This document shows, one piece after another, positions 18,514 to 26,960 of a DNA stretch of 39,899 nt. Below the pieces are notes generated by a model. That model was given only the letters and a program-made list of their open reading frames with translations. It was not told the origin of the DNA and made no database searches. How positions within the stretch are numbered: the first letter of the stretch is position 1; each line of letters opens with the position of its first letter. Both the position numbers and the translations under genes were made by a program. The stretch is from Methylobacillus rhizosphaerae (lineage in GTDB: Bacteria; Pseudomonadota; Gammaproteobacteria; Burkholderiales; Methylophilaceae). The stretch spans positions 1 through 39,899 of the forward strand of contig NZ_FZOA01000010.1 of the NCBI RefSeq assembly GCF_900187985.1. The letters run 5' to 3'.

Positions 18514-20066
18514 CATTGATGTTCGACAAACTCATATTGTGTGTCAGTCATCATCAATTGATTGCTGGTCGATGGTGGTTGGGGCAGTGGCGCCACCATG
18601 AAATTTTTCCAGATGACAGGCTAGGGCATGCCGCATTTGCCGAGTTCCTGCAGCGCTATCAACATGCAACCGTATATCTGGTCATCGATGCGCGGGAGGA
18701 GGATTTCCATATTGAGGTGATGCCGCATGTGAGATGGCGCGCGCAGCAGGCAATGCTGCAGCGCAAACTCGATCATGTATACCGTGGCAGCATGTTCCGG
18801 GCGGCATACTTCCTTGCACGCGAGCGTGATAAACGCCGTGATGACCAGTTCCTGTTCAATGCACTGACCAATACTGGTTTTCTGCAACCCTGGCTGGAGA
18901 TCGTGGAGGCTTGCCAGGCGCAGTTGATCGGTGCTTATACCTTGCCCATGCTGAGTCAGCGCCTGTTGCAGAAATGTGGATATCGCTCAGGGGAGATGCT
19001 ACTGAGCGAGCAACTTTCCTCCGGCCTGCGGCAAAGCTATCTATCCCAGGGGCAACTGCGTATCAGCCGACAGCTGCCTCTTGCCAGCGAGCATCACGAG
19101 GAACTGGCGCAGTTCCACCTGAAGGAAATAGAGAAGGCGCGCCTGTATTTATTGAGCCAGCGCCTGATTGCGCAGGAAACACCTTTGCAGGTATTGATGT
19201 TGACGTCAGCGCCGGACGCCAAGCAGCTTGCAGAGTATCTCAGGCAGGAGCAGGGCCTGGAATGCATGGTCATGAACCCGTCACAGCTGGCGTCATGCAT
19301 CGGGCTGGCCTGCAAGCAGGTACAGCAGGTGCCGGAACTGTTGCATATGCATATGCTCGCGCGCGGCAACGCCCCGGATAATCTTGCGCCAGCAGTTCTA
19401 ACCAGGCATTACAAGCTGGAAACATGGCGCAAGCGCCTGATGGCGGCTTCACTGGTGATGGTACTGCTCGGGTTGTCACTGGTAATGTGCTACCTGATGC
19501 AAATAAGGGAAGAAGCGCACCAGCTTGAAACCGTCATGGCAGAGGTACGGCAGCAGGAACAACAATATGGCGAAATAACCAGTCATTTTCCTGCCACGCC
19601 TGTTCCGGGAGCCGATTTGCGTACGGCCGTGCATGTGCATGAACGCATCAAGCAATATGAGGCTGATCCTGGCCAGATGCTGCGTGTGATTAGCCAGGGA
19701 CTTGAGGGTTTGTCTGCCATCCAACTGGAGCGGGTAAGCTGGGTGATGAGCACTGATCAGGCGCTGAATGATACGGAGCGGATTGCAGACCAGGCTGCAA
19801 GTGGAACAGTGGTGTACAACATTGGTTTTGTCAGCGGTGAAGTGAAGGGGTTCGCCGGGGATTATCGTGCTGCTCTGGACACGGTACAACGTTTTGCGGC
19901 GCAACTTCGGAAAGATATCGCGACTCTTGATGTTGCTATTATCGAGCACCCGGTGAATGTGAGCTCTTACTCCGGTTTGAATGGCAACACTATGAGCGAG
20001 CATGCAATGCAGCGTGAAAAAGCAGCTTTCAAGCTCAAGCTGGTATTAACACCGGAGTCGCCATGA
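18510..20066 (+). CDS. Pilus inner-membrane assembly protein, MshI/GspL-like (PilM-PilN type)
   Basis: A 518-residue bitopic protein. A cytoplasmic N-terminal region of about 310 residues resembles the actin-like GspL/PilM class in size and position, without strong motifs. One membrane segment (about 312-333, LMAASLVMVLLGLSLVMCYLM) is followed by a coiled-coil-like stretch and a ferredoxin-like-sized periplasmic part. This is the layout of a PilM-PilN fusion or of GspL. It overlaps mshG and the following gene by 4 bases at each end, showing tight operon coupling. The family is assigned mostly from architecture and neighbours. Confidence 0.6.
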   Translation: MTLMFDKLILCVSHHQLIAGRWWLGQWRHHEIFPDDRLGHAAFAEFLQRYQHATVYLVIDAREEDFHIEVMPHVRWRAQQAMLQRKLDHVYRGSMFRAAYFLARERDKRRDDQFLFNALTNTGFLQPWLEIVEACQAQLIGAYTLPMLSQRLLQKCGYRSGEMLLSEQLSSGLRQSYLSQGQLRISRQLPLASEHHEELAQFHLKEIEKARLYLLSQRLIAQETPLQVLMLTSAPDAKQLAEYLRQEQGLECMVMNPSQLASCIGLACKQVQQVPELLHMHMLARGNAPDNLAPAVLTRHYKLETWRKRLMAASLVMVLLGLSLVMCYLMQIREEAHQLETVMAEVRQQEQQYGEITSHFPATPVPGADLRTAVHVHERIKQYEADPGQMLRVISQGLEGLSAIQLERVSWVMSTDQALNDTERIADQAASGTVVYNIGFVSGEVKGFAGDYRAALDTVQRFAAQLRKDIATLDVAIIEHPVNVSSYSGLNGNTMSEHAMQREKAAFKLKLVLTPESP

Positions 20067-20677
20067 CCAAGCTGACACCAGCCACTCGACGGCTACTCCT
20101 GCCCATGATTATCCTGATTATTGTCATGATGTCGGTGCTGGCATTGCTTGCGTATGTCTGGTCTTGTCGTGAGATGGTGAGACAGGAAAGACAGCAGCAG
20201 GAAGCCAGATTGAAGCAGGCGCAGCTGCGCCTAAAGTCGTCAGGGCAGGAGCGGGAAGACATCACGCGCTATCTTCCTGTGTATCAGCAGCTGATTCAAC
20301 AGGGGTTCATTGGTGAGGAACGCCGGATGGCCTGGGTTGATGCTTTGCGCGACATTCAGCAGACACATCAGTTATTTGACATACAGTACAGCATAGGGCC
20401 GCAGGCAAGTTATTCCCCGGCATTCATTGCCAATATTGCGCCTTTCCATCTATACCGCTCAACCATGAAGCTGGAAGTGCCATTGCTGCATGAAGGAGAT
20501 TTACTGGTGTTGCTGGAAAGTCTGCCGACTGCAGCGACAGCTCCTTTCCTGTTGCGGGAGTGCACCATTGTCCGGATCAGTGGCGGGGTGTCTGATACAT
20601 TGGCACCCACTGCCAACGCAATATGTGAAATGGACTGGCTGACATTGCGTGAAATAAGCGCGGGGAAAACATCATGA
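20063..20677 (+). CDS. Pilus inner-membrane protein, PilO/MshJ-like
   Basis: 204 residues: a short basic N terminus, one membrane helix (about 11-32, LLLPMIILIIVMMSVLALLAYVW, given here as about 22 hydrophobic residues), a coiled coil rich in Gln/Glu/Arg (about 35-65) and a small periplasmic domain. This is the layout of PilO, GspM or MshJ, the partner of the preceding GspL/PilN-like protein. Overlaps of 4 bases with both neighbours support a stoichiometric complex. Sequence similarity alone is weak. Confidence 0.55.
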   Translation: MTKLTPATRRLLLPMIILIIVMMSVLALLAYVWSCREMVRQERQQQEARLKQAQLRLKSSGQEREDITRYLPVYQQLIQQGFIGEERRMAWVDALRDIQQTHQLFDIQYSIGPQASYSPAFIANIAPFHLYRSTMKLEVPLLHEGDLLVLLESLPTAATAPFLLRECTIVRISGGVSDTLAPTANAICEMDWLTLREISAGKTS

Positions 20678-21132
20678 AATATGCCTTATTGGGATTGTTT
20701 TTCGTGATGCAGCAGGGGCAGGCAGCAGAGGTCACAGGGCGTCTTTTTACTTCACCTGCTGAACGGGAACACCTGGAATACTTGCGGCATAACCCGGAGC
20801 CGCCAGTGCTGGCACAACCAGTGGAGCATGAGGTAGGGCATCATCTTGAAAAAATAGCTGTGCCTGAAAAGCAAGCAAGTATCAGTATCCAGGGGATGTT
20901 GCAGTGCAGCGATGGTCGCAAGGGGACGGTATGGGTGAATGGCAAGCCATTACGGGAAGGTGGTAGCGGCTCCCATGTGCAGGTCGGGACTCTCCAGCCA
21001 GGCGATCATCATGTGCCATTGACCATATTGGGCACGGGCCAATATCTTCAGCTCAAGCCCGGCGAGGTATACGACCTGGAAACCGGCGCCATGACAGGAC
21101 ATGACGTACATGTGCATAAGACGGTCCCCTAG
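20674..21132 (+). CDS. Periplasmic pilus protein, MshK/PilP-like
   Basis: 152 residues beginning with a cleavable-looking signal peptide (KYALLGLFFVMQQGQAAE, cleavage probably after Ala17 or Ala18). A proline-rich middle leads to a small beta-domain with SDGRKGTVWVNGKPL and LKPGEVYDLETGAM. That VWVNGKPL pattern is like the MshK/GspC-type domains that bridge inner-membrane proteins to the secretin. It overlaps the preceding gene by 4 bases; 25 bases separate it from the next chosen start. Confidence 0.5.
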   Translation: MKYALLGLFFVMQQGQAAEVTGRLFTSPAEREHLEYLRHNPEPPVLAQPVEHEVGHHLEKIAVPEKQASISIQGMLQCSDGRKGTVWVNGKPLREGGSGSHVQVGTLQPGDHHVPLTILGTGQYLQLKPGEVYDLETGAMTGHDVHVHKTVP

Positions 21133-21157
21133 GTTGCCATGTATCAAGGATGCAGGG

Positions 21158-22744
21158 ATGGCACCATGTAGCCTGACTCGTCAACGTGGTGCGGCCATGT
21201 TGCTGATGATGTTCATCATCGGCCTGGCAGTGACAGCTTATATCGTGCAGTCATACGATACCGCCAGGCTGAAGGCAGAACGGGAAGAAAGAACAAGCCG
21301 GGTGCTGGCGGAAGCCAAGACCGCGTTGATGGCATGGTCGGTGACTCACTCTGAGTTCCCAGGCGTGATGCCTTACCCGGACCGAGGTAACGAAGGATAT
21401 GATGACGGTGGTAGTGACTGTTTCAGCTCAAACAGGAACTTCAATCGCGCATTCCTGATCGGCATGCTGCCCATCGTCGATTCCAGGGATAACAATTGCA
21501 CAGCCTCATTGCGCAAGGGGGTGAGTGTCAAATTGCAGCTGGCCAGCGCGGATATGCGTGGCAAGTATGGTGGCAGGCTGTGGTATGCCGTCTCTAGGAA
21601 CCTGGTGCATAACTATGCATTCGCTCCCTCAGCCCTGGATGCAGACGCTTATCCCAATGCTGCGCCCATCATCAATGCCGGTATGTTGTTGGCTGCAGAT
21701 TTTCACGACCCGCCATATTGGCGTAGGAAAAGCGAGCTGGATAACGTCATTGGCACCACGCCTTATCCGTGGTTGAAAGTGATAGATGGCAATGGACAGC
21801 TCATCTCGGACCGGGTGGCGGCCGTGATTATGGCGGCTGGCTTACCTGTCGCCGGGCAGAACCGGTCAGCCAATGCGCCAGAAACAGCCGCCTATCTGGA
21901 TGGCATGCAGATCAATGGCGTTATGCATTCCAATGCCGATTATCAGGTGGATGATGAGGACTTCATCCAGGCCTCGGCAACAGCGACTTTCAATGATCGC
22001 CTGGTGTATATCACTATTGATGAATTGATGGCAGCGGTCGAGACCCGGGTTGGCCGGGAAGCAGCCCGGCGAGACTTTTCTGCTGAAATGGTGCGTTGTA
22101 CCCTGCAAGGCTGCCAGAGTCGTTTCCGGGCAGTGCTGACCTGGCAAAGCGCGGGCAACGCCGTGGTCACGCCTGCCGGTGATCCCGACGTAAGCCATTA
22201 CAGCGACATGAGCACGGCAAGAGCGTTTGACTGCGTCTGGCGCATTCACCATGTATTGAAGTGTGAAACGATTGAGCCGGATGCCAGCGGTTATCACCTG
22301 GATCTGCAAACGCCCATGGCGGCATATCCCTTCAACACCAGGCGATTCACTTTGGCAGATAGCAGCGTGATCCGGGTCTACGATCAGGCAGGCCATGAGC
22401 AAGGCACCATCAGGCCAGCTCCCGGCAGCCTGATGACCGTCGCCAACGAGCAGACTATGGTACGGCCATCAACGTGGCCAGCCTGGTACTTTACCCAGAA
22501 ATGGCATGAGTATGGCTATGCCATTGCGGAAGAGTTTGATGCCGTGACAGGCGTAGCGCAGTGTACAGCGGATTGCCTGGTGCTGCATCTTGCAAACGGT
22601 GCCCAGGTGACGGCGATCAGGCAACTCGTATTTGTCCGGGGGTTATCTCAGCTGGGCATATTCAACCTTCCGGATGGCATGAGCGCGGGTAACCAGTTTC
22701 CAGACATCAGCGCCAGCGAAGGAGCATCAGCATGGAAACCATGA
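21158..22744 (+). CDS. Large prepilin-like protein (GspK/PilX/MshP type)
   Basis: 528 residues. The N terminus has a basic leader ending QRG, then a hydrophobic helix AAMLLMMFIIGLAVTAYIVQ, which is a type IV prepilin-like signal with cleavage expected after Gly. The Glu at mature position 5, present in most pilins, is absent, as in GspK-type tip pseudopilins. The rest is a large domain with several paired cysteines (for example CTLQGC, CVWRIHHVLKC, CTADC). The start ATG 21158 follows AAGGA (21146-21150); an ATG at 21101 would overlap the previous gene. It overlaps the next gene by 13 bases. Confidence 0.6.
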   Translation: MAPCSLTRQRGAAMLLMMFIIGLAVTAYIVQSYDTARLKAEREERTSRVLAEAKTALMAWSVTHSEFPGVMPYPDRGNEGYDDGGSDCFSSNRNFNRAFLIGMLPIVDSRDNNCTASLRKGVSVKLQLASADMRGKYGGRLWYAVSRNLVHNYAFAPSALDADAYPNAAPIINAGMLLAADFHDPPYWRRKSELDNVIGTTPYPWLKVIDGNGQLISDRVAAVIMAAGLPVAGQNRSANAPETAAYLDGMQINGVMHSNADYQVDDEDFIQASATATFNDRLVYITIDELMAAVETRVGREAARRDFSAEMVRCTLQGCQSRFRAVLTWQSAGNAVVTPAGDPDVSHYSDMSTARAFDCVWRIHHVLKCETIEPDASGYHLDLQTPMAAYPFNTRRFTLADSSVIRVYDQAGHEQGTIRPAPGSLMTVANEQTMVRPSTWPAWYFTQKWHEYGYAIAEEFDAVTGVAQCTADCLVLHLANGAQVTAIRQLVFVRGLSQLGIFNLPDGMSAGNQFPDISASEGASAWKP

Positions 22745-23481
22745 TGACACATGTGGCAGAACAGAAGGAGCAAGGCTTTTCACTGGTGGAAATGACGATT
22801 GTATTGGTCATTCTTGGGTTTATCCTCTCCGCACTGATCATGCCGGTGATAGCACAAAGGGAGGCCAGCCTGTCACGCCAGACAGAACATCAACTGGAAA
22901 TCGCGCAGAAATCCCTGGTCGGATTTGCCCAGGCGCACGGACGGCTACCTTGCCCGGCTACCGAAACCAGTGGTGGTTTTGAAGTGCCAGCGGGGGGCGG
23001 AATATGTGATGTAAGTGCACGCTTACTACCGTCTGCCACTCTGGCATTGCAGTCACTAAACAGCATGGGGCAATTGCCGGATGGATGGGGCAACCCCATT
23101 TACTACAAAGTGGATCAGGGTAGCCGTGGAGGCAGCCCATCACCTGATTTCACTACAGGTACAGAAATCTCTCAGGTCGGGATATCCAATCTGAAGCCCG
23201 CCATCATGGTATGTGCCAGCAGCGCCAGCTGCAGCGCAACCAACTACCTGATCAACAATGCCGTGGCAGTTATCTATTCACTGGGCAGCACAGGTGCCCG
23301 GGTCAGGGCAGGGGAAGCCGCCGCCGGCGCAGATGAAATGGCCAACCTTGATGATGATTATGTATTTGTCAGCCACGACATCCGCACCAATGATCCCAAT
23401 GGCAGTTTCCACCACACCCTGACCTGGATATCTCCTTATGTGCTTTACCATGCGATGATAGAAGCTGGGCGATTGCCTTAG
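22732..23481 (+). CDS. Type IV prepilin
   Basis: 249 residues with a textbook prepilin signal: EQG followed by FSLVEMTIVLVILGFILSAL, with Glu at mature position 5. The globular domain begins with a long helix and includes GRLPCPATETSGG and LPDGWGNPIYY, the latter seen in GspG/GspH-like pseudopilins and some minor pilins. AAGGAG lies about 8 bases before ATG 22732. It is the last gene of the operon. It is larger than usual major pilins (about 150-180 residues), so it may be a minor pilin. Confidence 0.8.
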   Translation: METMMTHVAEQKEQGFSLVEMTIVLVILGFILSALIMPVIAQREASLSRQTEHQLEIAQKSLVGFAQAHGRLPCPATETSGGFEVPAGGGICDVSARLLPSATLALQSLNSMGQLPDGWGNPIYYKVDQGSRGGSPSPDFTTGTEISQVGISNLKPAIMVCASSASCSATNYLINNAVAVIYSLGSTGARVRAGEAAAGADEMANLDDDYVFVSHDIRTNDPNGSFHHTLTWISPYVLYHAMIEAGRLP

Positions 23482-23552
23482 TTGTCTGGCTTGGCTGCCG
23501 ATCATTTCAGTAAGTCACTGTCTCTCTTGTAAGTAGCCAGGTTTACTCAAGT

Positions 23553-24056
23553 TCAATTACGCACTGCACTTTTATTTCGCCAGTAAATCATTAAGCACTG
23601 CGTGCAAACTCCCACGACGAAAATTGCGAACCAGACTAGCAATGTGTGCAATACCACTGGAGCAAGGGGAGCATCCGCTAGTGGATGTGAAAGCGGTAAT
23701 CGAGTCAGCGTTTCATTGGTGCCGGGAACCAGTGACAACAGGAAACTGAAAGATAGCCCGAATACAGATAGATATGGTCGCAGCCTTCCCAGGAAGGTTA
23801 ATTTGCCTGCCAGGATGCCACCGAAGGCGACAAGAAGAACTACGATCCCGAAAGCATGGCCAGGGTTTAATGCACCTGTACTGGATACGCCAAAAGATGT
23901 AATGACCGATAACACCAAGCTGACGATGTACACCTTTCCGGAGTTCGTGGCCGGGTCGATTCTGCCATAGCGTATAAAGCCATAGAGGCCAGCAAAGATA
24001 GGAATCAGGCTGATAGCAGTATGGATGGCGCCTAAAGGCGAGATTGGGTGCAACAT
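23553..24056 (-). CDS. Small integral membrane protein under TetR control
   Basis: 167 residues with four to five hydrophobic segments (about 9-27, 42-58, 67-84, 95-111 and 133-157). I do not recognise the family with confidence. Motifs seen are FIRYGRIDPATNSGKVY, ALNPGHAFG and HPLADAPLAPVVLH. GAGG about 9 bases upstream supports ATG 24056. A palindrome matching the operator in front of the downstream-numbered tetR gene lies 56-75 bases upstream of the start, so it is probably repressed by that regulator. The gene is convergent with the pilus operon. Confidence 0.7.
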   Translation of the reverse strand: MLHPISPLGAIHTAISLIPIFAGLYGFIRYGRIDPATNSGKVYIVSLVLSVITSFGVSSTGALNPGHAFGIVVLLVAFGGILAGKLTFLGRLRPYLSVFGLSFSFLLSLVPGTNETLTRLPLSHPLADAPLAPVVLHTLLVWFAIFVVGVCTQCLMIYWRNKSAVRN

Positions 24057-24109
24057 GAGAGTACCTCTTTCAAAGTGATGGAGAAAAGATGTGCTTCGTA
24101 CATCTCTAA

Positions 24110-24134
24110 TTAACCTACTAGTTGATAGGTTTAA
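24110..24134. promoter_or_regulatory. Putative TetR operator upstream of the membrane protein gene
   Basis: AACCTA (24112-24117) and TAGGTT (24126-24131) are inverted arms around CTAGTTGA. The core shares TTAA-y-CTACTAGT-w-G-r-TAG-r-TT with the site at 24831-24852. Such a shared inverted repeat in front of a regulator and its neighbour is the expected pattern for a TetR operator. Confidence 0.7.
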
Positions 24135-24174
24135 CGGGTAAAAAAAGCAGCGATACTAACGCTGCAATGAATGA

Positions 24175-24774
24175 TTAATTTGCCAAAGTCAGTCTGTTGA
24201 TTGATAGCTGGGCAAGTGTCTCAAATGCTTGCGGATCACCAAAGCCTCTGGCCGCAAGCATCGCGCCGTGAACCGAGGCCATGAACCCCCTGGCTTCAAT
24301 TGCTGGACTATCTTTCAGGTGGAATTTTCCCTCGGCAACACCTTTTGCAAAGATTGATGTTAGCCAGGTTGAGAGATCTTCAAAGTGACCTTGAACTTCA
24401 GCAGCCACTTCCTCGGGAATGGTGGGCATTTCGGCAGCCAGCAGTGCACAAATGCAGAATGAAGAAGTACCGTCTTTGATGCATTTTGACCAATAATTCA
24501 CATAGGCTTTGAGTGCATCCAACGGATCCGCTAATTGTTGGTTGAGCACCGCCATGCCTGCTCGTGCTTCTATACGATACCGGGCAACCACTACTCTGAC
24601 CAATTCAGCTTTACTTGGGAAATGGTGGTGAATGCTAGCTTTGCTGATATGCACACGGGCAGAAATATCTGCATAACTGAAGCTGTTGTAACTACCAGCC
24701 TCAAGCAGTGACCGGGTGTGTGCAATAATTTCAGCAGCCTTTGGCGAAAGCTCTGTGTTCATAAAAGGTTCCAT
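24175..24774 (-). CDS. TetR/AcrR family transcriptional regulator
   Basis: 199 residues. The N-terminal helix-turn-helix is YADISARVHISKASIHHHFPSKAELV (about 39-64 in two consecutive blocks), the classic TetR DNA-binding domain. The ligand domain includes SSFCICALLAAEMPTIPEEV with two nearby cysteines, a possible redox or electrophile sensor, although this is inference. The start could be ATG 24774 or ATG 24762; the latter has a weak GGAAC upstream. It is in line with the membrane protein gene on the same strand, 118 bases upstream of it, and is probably autoregulated. Confidence 0.93.
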   Translation of the reverse strand: MEPFMNTELSPKAAEIIAHTRSLLEAGSYNSFSYADISARVHISKASIHHHFPSKAELVRVVVARYRIEARAGMAVLNQQLADPLDALKAYVNYWSKCIKDGTSSFCICALLAAEMPTIPEEVAAEVQGHFEDLSTWLTSIFAKGVAEGKFHLKDSPAIEARGFMASVHGAMLAARGFGDPQAFETLAQLSINRLTLAN

Positions 24775-24830
24775 TAAGCCAATGAGTGAGATTGACGCAT
24801 ATCCCTGTTCGGGTTGGGTGCGACGTGTTT

Positions 24831-24852
24831 TAATCTACTAGTAGGTAGATTA
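24831..24852. promoter_or_regulatory. Putative TetR operator upstream of the regulator gene
   Basis: A perfect inverted repeat, TAATCTAC (24831-24838) and GTAGATTA (24845-24852), with a 6-base centre TAGTAG. It lies 57 bases upstream of ATG 24774, nearly the same distance as the sister site at 24110-24134 from its own gene. Confidence 0.75.
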
Positions 24853-24947
24853 ACTGTCAAGCATTAAAAAATAAGAGGCTTTGGTTATTTTCTGCACAAG
24901 GTCTTTGTCATCACAGCCGCCAAAATTGAAGCAAACAGATGTGATCG

Positions 24948-25154
24948 CTATTTCTCAAGCTGTGGGGTATGTGCGAGCAGTGGATTTCTCAACATTGTCG
25001 GGCCGGAGCAACCCACTGCATTTGTAGTGATGGTAGTGAAGTCTTTGCAGGCCGAGTACACCAACATGGCATCTTGTGATGCATAGCCGCCTTCAAGCGG
25101 GTTGTTGTGGTGACATAAAGTGATCAAAACTACAATCCAATGAGCCCTCTCTGT
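24948..25154 (-). other. Open frame of 68 codons without a good start; possible gene remnant
   Basis: In the gap of about 500 bases between tetR and the MoeB-like gene, the minus strand is open from just after a stop (25155-25157) down to TAG at 24948-24950. The translation looks protein-like, with NNPLEGGYASQDAML, VYSACKDFTTITTNAVG and a hydrophilic C terminus, but has no ATG start before its middle; a TTG is possible. No family is recognised. It may be a decayed gene or chance. The remainder of the gap holds the operator and the promoter described separately. Confidence 0.25.
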
Positions 25155-25210
25155 TTATGCACACTGTTTATCCAGGATAATCCCTTCTTCTGACGCATGT
25201 TGAATGTAGT

Positions 25211-25239
25211 TTGGTTTGCTGTGCAACACTGACTACAAT
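25211..25239 (+). promoter_or_regulatory. Promoter of the MoeB-like gene
   Basis: TTGGTT (25211-25216), a 17-base spacer and TACAAT (25234-25239) place a transcription start near 25246, about 25 bases before ATG 25270. Confidence 0.5.
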
Positions 25240-25269
25240 AGCCATTTTGAATGTCCGCACAGTCTTGCC

Positions 25270-26019
25270 ATGAACGATAATCAGCTTCTCCGTTACAGCC
25301 GCCATATTCTTCTGCCGCAGATCGGTTATGAGGGGCAGGAGCAATTGGTGGGTAGTCATGCGTTGATCATCGGGGCTGGTGGCCTGGGTTCGCCGGTGGC
25401 GTTGTATTTGGCTGCGGGTGGGGTGGGTACGCTGACGATTTGTGATTTCGATGAGGTAGACCTGACCAATCTGCAGCGGCAGATTATTCACACGACAGCT
25501 GCGGTAGGGCGCAACAAAGCGCAATCTGCGGCGGAAACAATTGCTGCGATCAATCCGGAGACGCAGGTTCAGACGGTGCAGCAGCGTGTGGATGAGGCCA
25601 GTCTGCGAGCACTGGTGCAGGCTGCCGATGTGGTGCTGGATTGCACGGATAATTTCGCGGTGCGTTACGCTGCCAACCAGGTATGTGTCGAGTTGCGCAA
25701 GCCCTTGGTGTCAGGTGCGGCCATCGGGTTTGAAGGCCAGGTATCGGTGTTTGATATGCGGCACGATGATAGTCCTTGTTATCACTGCCTGTTCCCCAAT
25801 CTTGGCGGCGATGAGGCGTTGCGCTGTGCGGATAATGGCGTATTTGCGCCGCTGGTGGGTATGATAGGAACAACACAGGCAGCAGAGGCGATGAAGCTGC
25901 TGCTGGGGTTGGGAACGAGCTTGCAGGGCAGGCTCTTGCTGCTGGATGTTATGGACATGGAGTGGCGCAGCCTGAAACTGGCCAGAGATCCTGCATGTCC
26001 TGTGTGCGGAGCCCGTTGA
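25270..26019 (+). CDS. moeB: MoeB/ThiF/HesA family sulfur-carrier adenylyltransferase
   Basis: A 249-residue E1-like enzyme that adenylates the C terminus of a ubiquitin-like sulfur carrier (MoaD or ThiS). The order is RYSRHILLPQIGYEGQEQL, the nucleotide-binding GAGGLGSP (about 35-42), DFDEVDLTNLQRQ, DCTDNFAVRY, zinc ligands CYHC (about 170) and CPVC (about 243), and the crossover segment RCADNGVFAPLVGMIG with its cysteine. The start ATG 25270 (MNDNQLLRYS) fits family N termini. MoeB and ThiF cannot be told apart from this sequence alone; no moa or thi gene is adjacent. Confidence 0.85.
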   Translation: MNDNQLLRYSRHILLPQIGYEGQEQLVGSHALIIGAGGLGSPVALYLAAGGVGTLTICDFDEVDLTNLQRQIIHTTAAVGRNKAQSAAETIAAINPETQVQTVQQRVDEASLRALVQAADVVLDCTDNFAVRYAANQVCVELRKPLVSGAAIGFEGQVSVFDMRHDDSPCYHCLFPNLGGDEALRCADNGVFAPLVGMIGTTQAAEAMKLLLGLGTSLQGRLLLLDVMDMEWRSLKLARDPACPVCGAR

Positions 26020-26033
26020 GCATGGGTTGCTAC

Positions 26034-26067
26034 GCATAAAAAGAAACCCCGGTGCAAAGCCGGGGTT
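26034..26067 (-). terminator. Intrinsic terminator of the NfeD-SPFH operon
   Basis: AACCCCGG (26045-26052) and CCGGGGTT (26060-26067) form an 8-bp stem with a 7-base loop. On the minus strand the stem is followed by TTTCTTTTT, so it ends the leftward nfeD-SPFH transcript. On the plus strand there is no T-run, although it may still slow readthrough from the convergent MoeB-like gene. Confidence 0.8.
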
Positions 26068-26092
26068 CGGTGCTGACAGATGACAGGCAGGT

Positions 26093-26938
26093 TTACTTGC
26101 CGCCGCCCACCAGTGATTTCACTGCGCCGACCAGGTCGCCTGGCATGACCACAATCTTGCTGTTGTTGGCATTGGAAATGCGTTGCAAGGCCTGGATGTA
26201 GCGGTCGCCCAGCAGGAAGGTGGCAGAATTGTCATTGCCTTTGACAGCTTCTGCAATCAAGCGAATGGATTCAGCTGATGCTTCAGCCGCCACTTTTTGC
26301 GCTTCGGCATCCTTGCGCGCAGCTTCCAAGCGAGCTTCCGCATTCAGGATCAGTGATTGCTTGTCACCCTCGGCACGGGTGACGACGGCTACGCGTTCAC
26401 GTTCAGCAGACGCTTGTTGTTCCATCGCATGTTGCATATTGGCAGAAGGCTTGATGTCCTGGATTTCCACTGACTTGACGGTCAGGCCCCAGTCGGAAGC
26501 TTCATCGGCAATGGCGGTTTTCAGCTCACTCTTGATGCGTTCGCGTGAAGTGAGGGCTTCGTTGAGGTCCATGCCGCCGATGATGGAACGCAGGTTGGTC
26601 TGCACCATGTTGCGCATGGCTTCACGGAAATCCTCGATGCCATAGACGGCACGTTCAATGTTGGTAACCTTGATGAACGCCAACGCATTGGCAAGGATGA
26701 CGGCGTTATCCTTGGTGATGACATCCTGTTCCGGCACATCGAGGATAATGTCCTTGGTAGTCACTTTGTAAGTGACTTTGCTGAAAATCGGGTTGATGAC
26801 ATGCAGGCCCGGTGTCAGCACGGCATTGAATTTGCCGAGGCGCTCCACGACCCATTCTTCGCCCTGGGGCACAATGCGGATGCCTTTCCAAGCCAGGATC
26901 GCCGCAGCGGCGATCAGTACAAATGCAAATTCAAACAT
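26093..26938 (-). CDS. qmcA: SPFH/Band 7 domain membrane protein (stomatin/QmcA-like)
   Basis: 281 residues. One N-terminal membrane helix (about 3-20) is followed by an SPFH domain starting GIRIVPQGEEWVVERLGKF and including LTPGLHVINP and DVPEQDVITKDNA, then an alanine/glutamate-rich coiled coil (about 175-230) and a short C-terminal segment. QmcA/stomatin proteins form large ring assemblies in membrane microdomains and act with an NfeD partner, which is encoded immediately upstream on the same strand, 22 bases away. Confidence 0.9.
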   Translation of the reverse strand: MFEFAFVLIAAAAILAWKGIRIVPQGEEWVVERLGKFNAVLTPGLHVINPIFSKVTYKVTTKDIILDVPEQDVITKDNAVILANALAFIKVTNIERAVYGIEDFREAMRNMVQTNLRSIIGGMDLNEALTSRERIKSELKTAIADEASDWGLTVKSVEIQDIKPSANMQHAMEQQASAERERVAVVTRAEGDKQSLILNAEARLEAARKDAEAQKVAAEASAESIRLIAEAVKGNDNSATFLLGDRYIQALQRISNANNSKIVVMPGDLVGAVKSLVGGGK

Positions 26939-26960
26939 GATTTCTCCTTGTTGATGTTAT

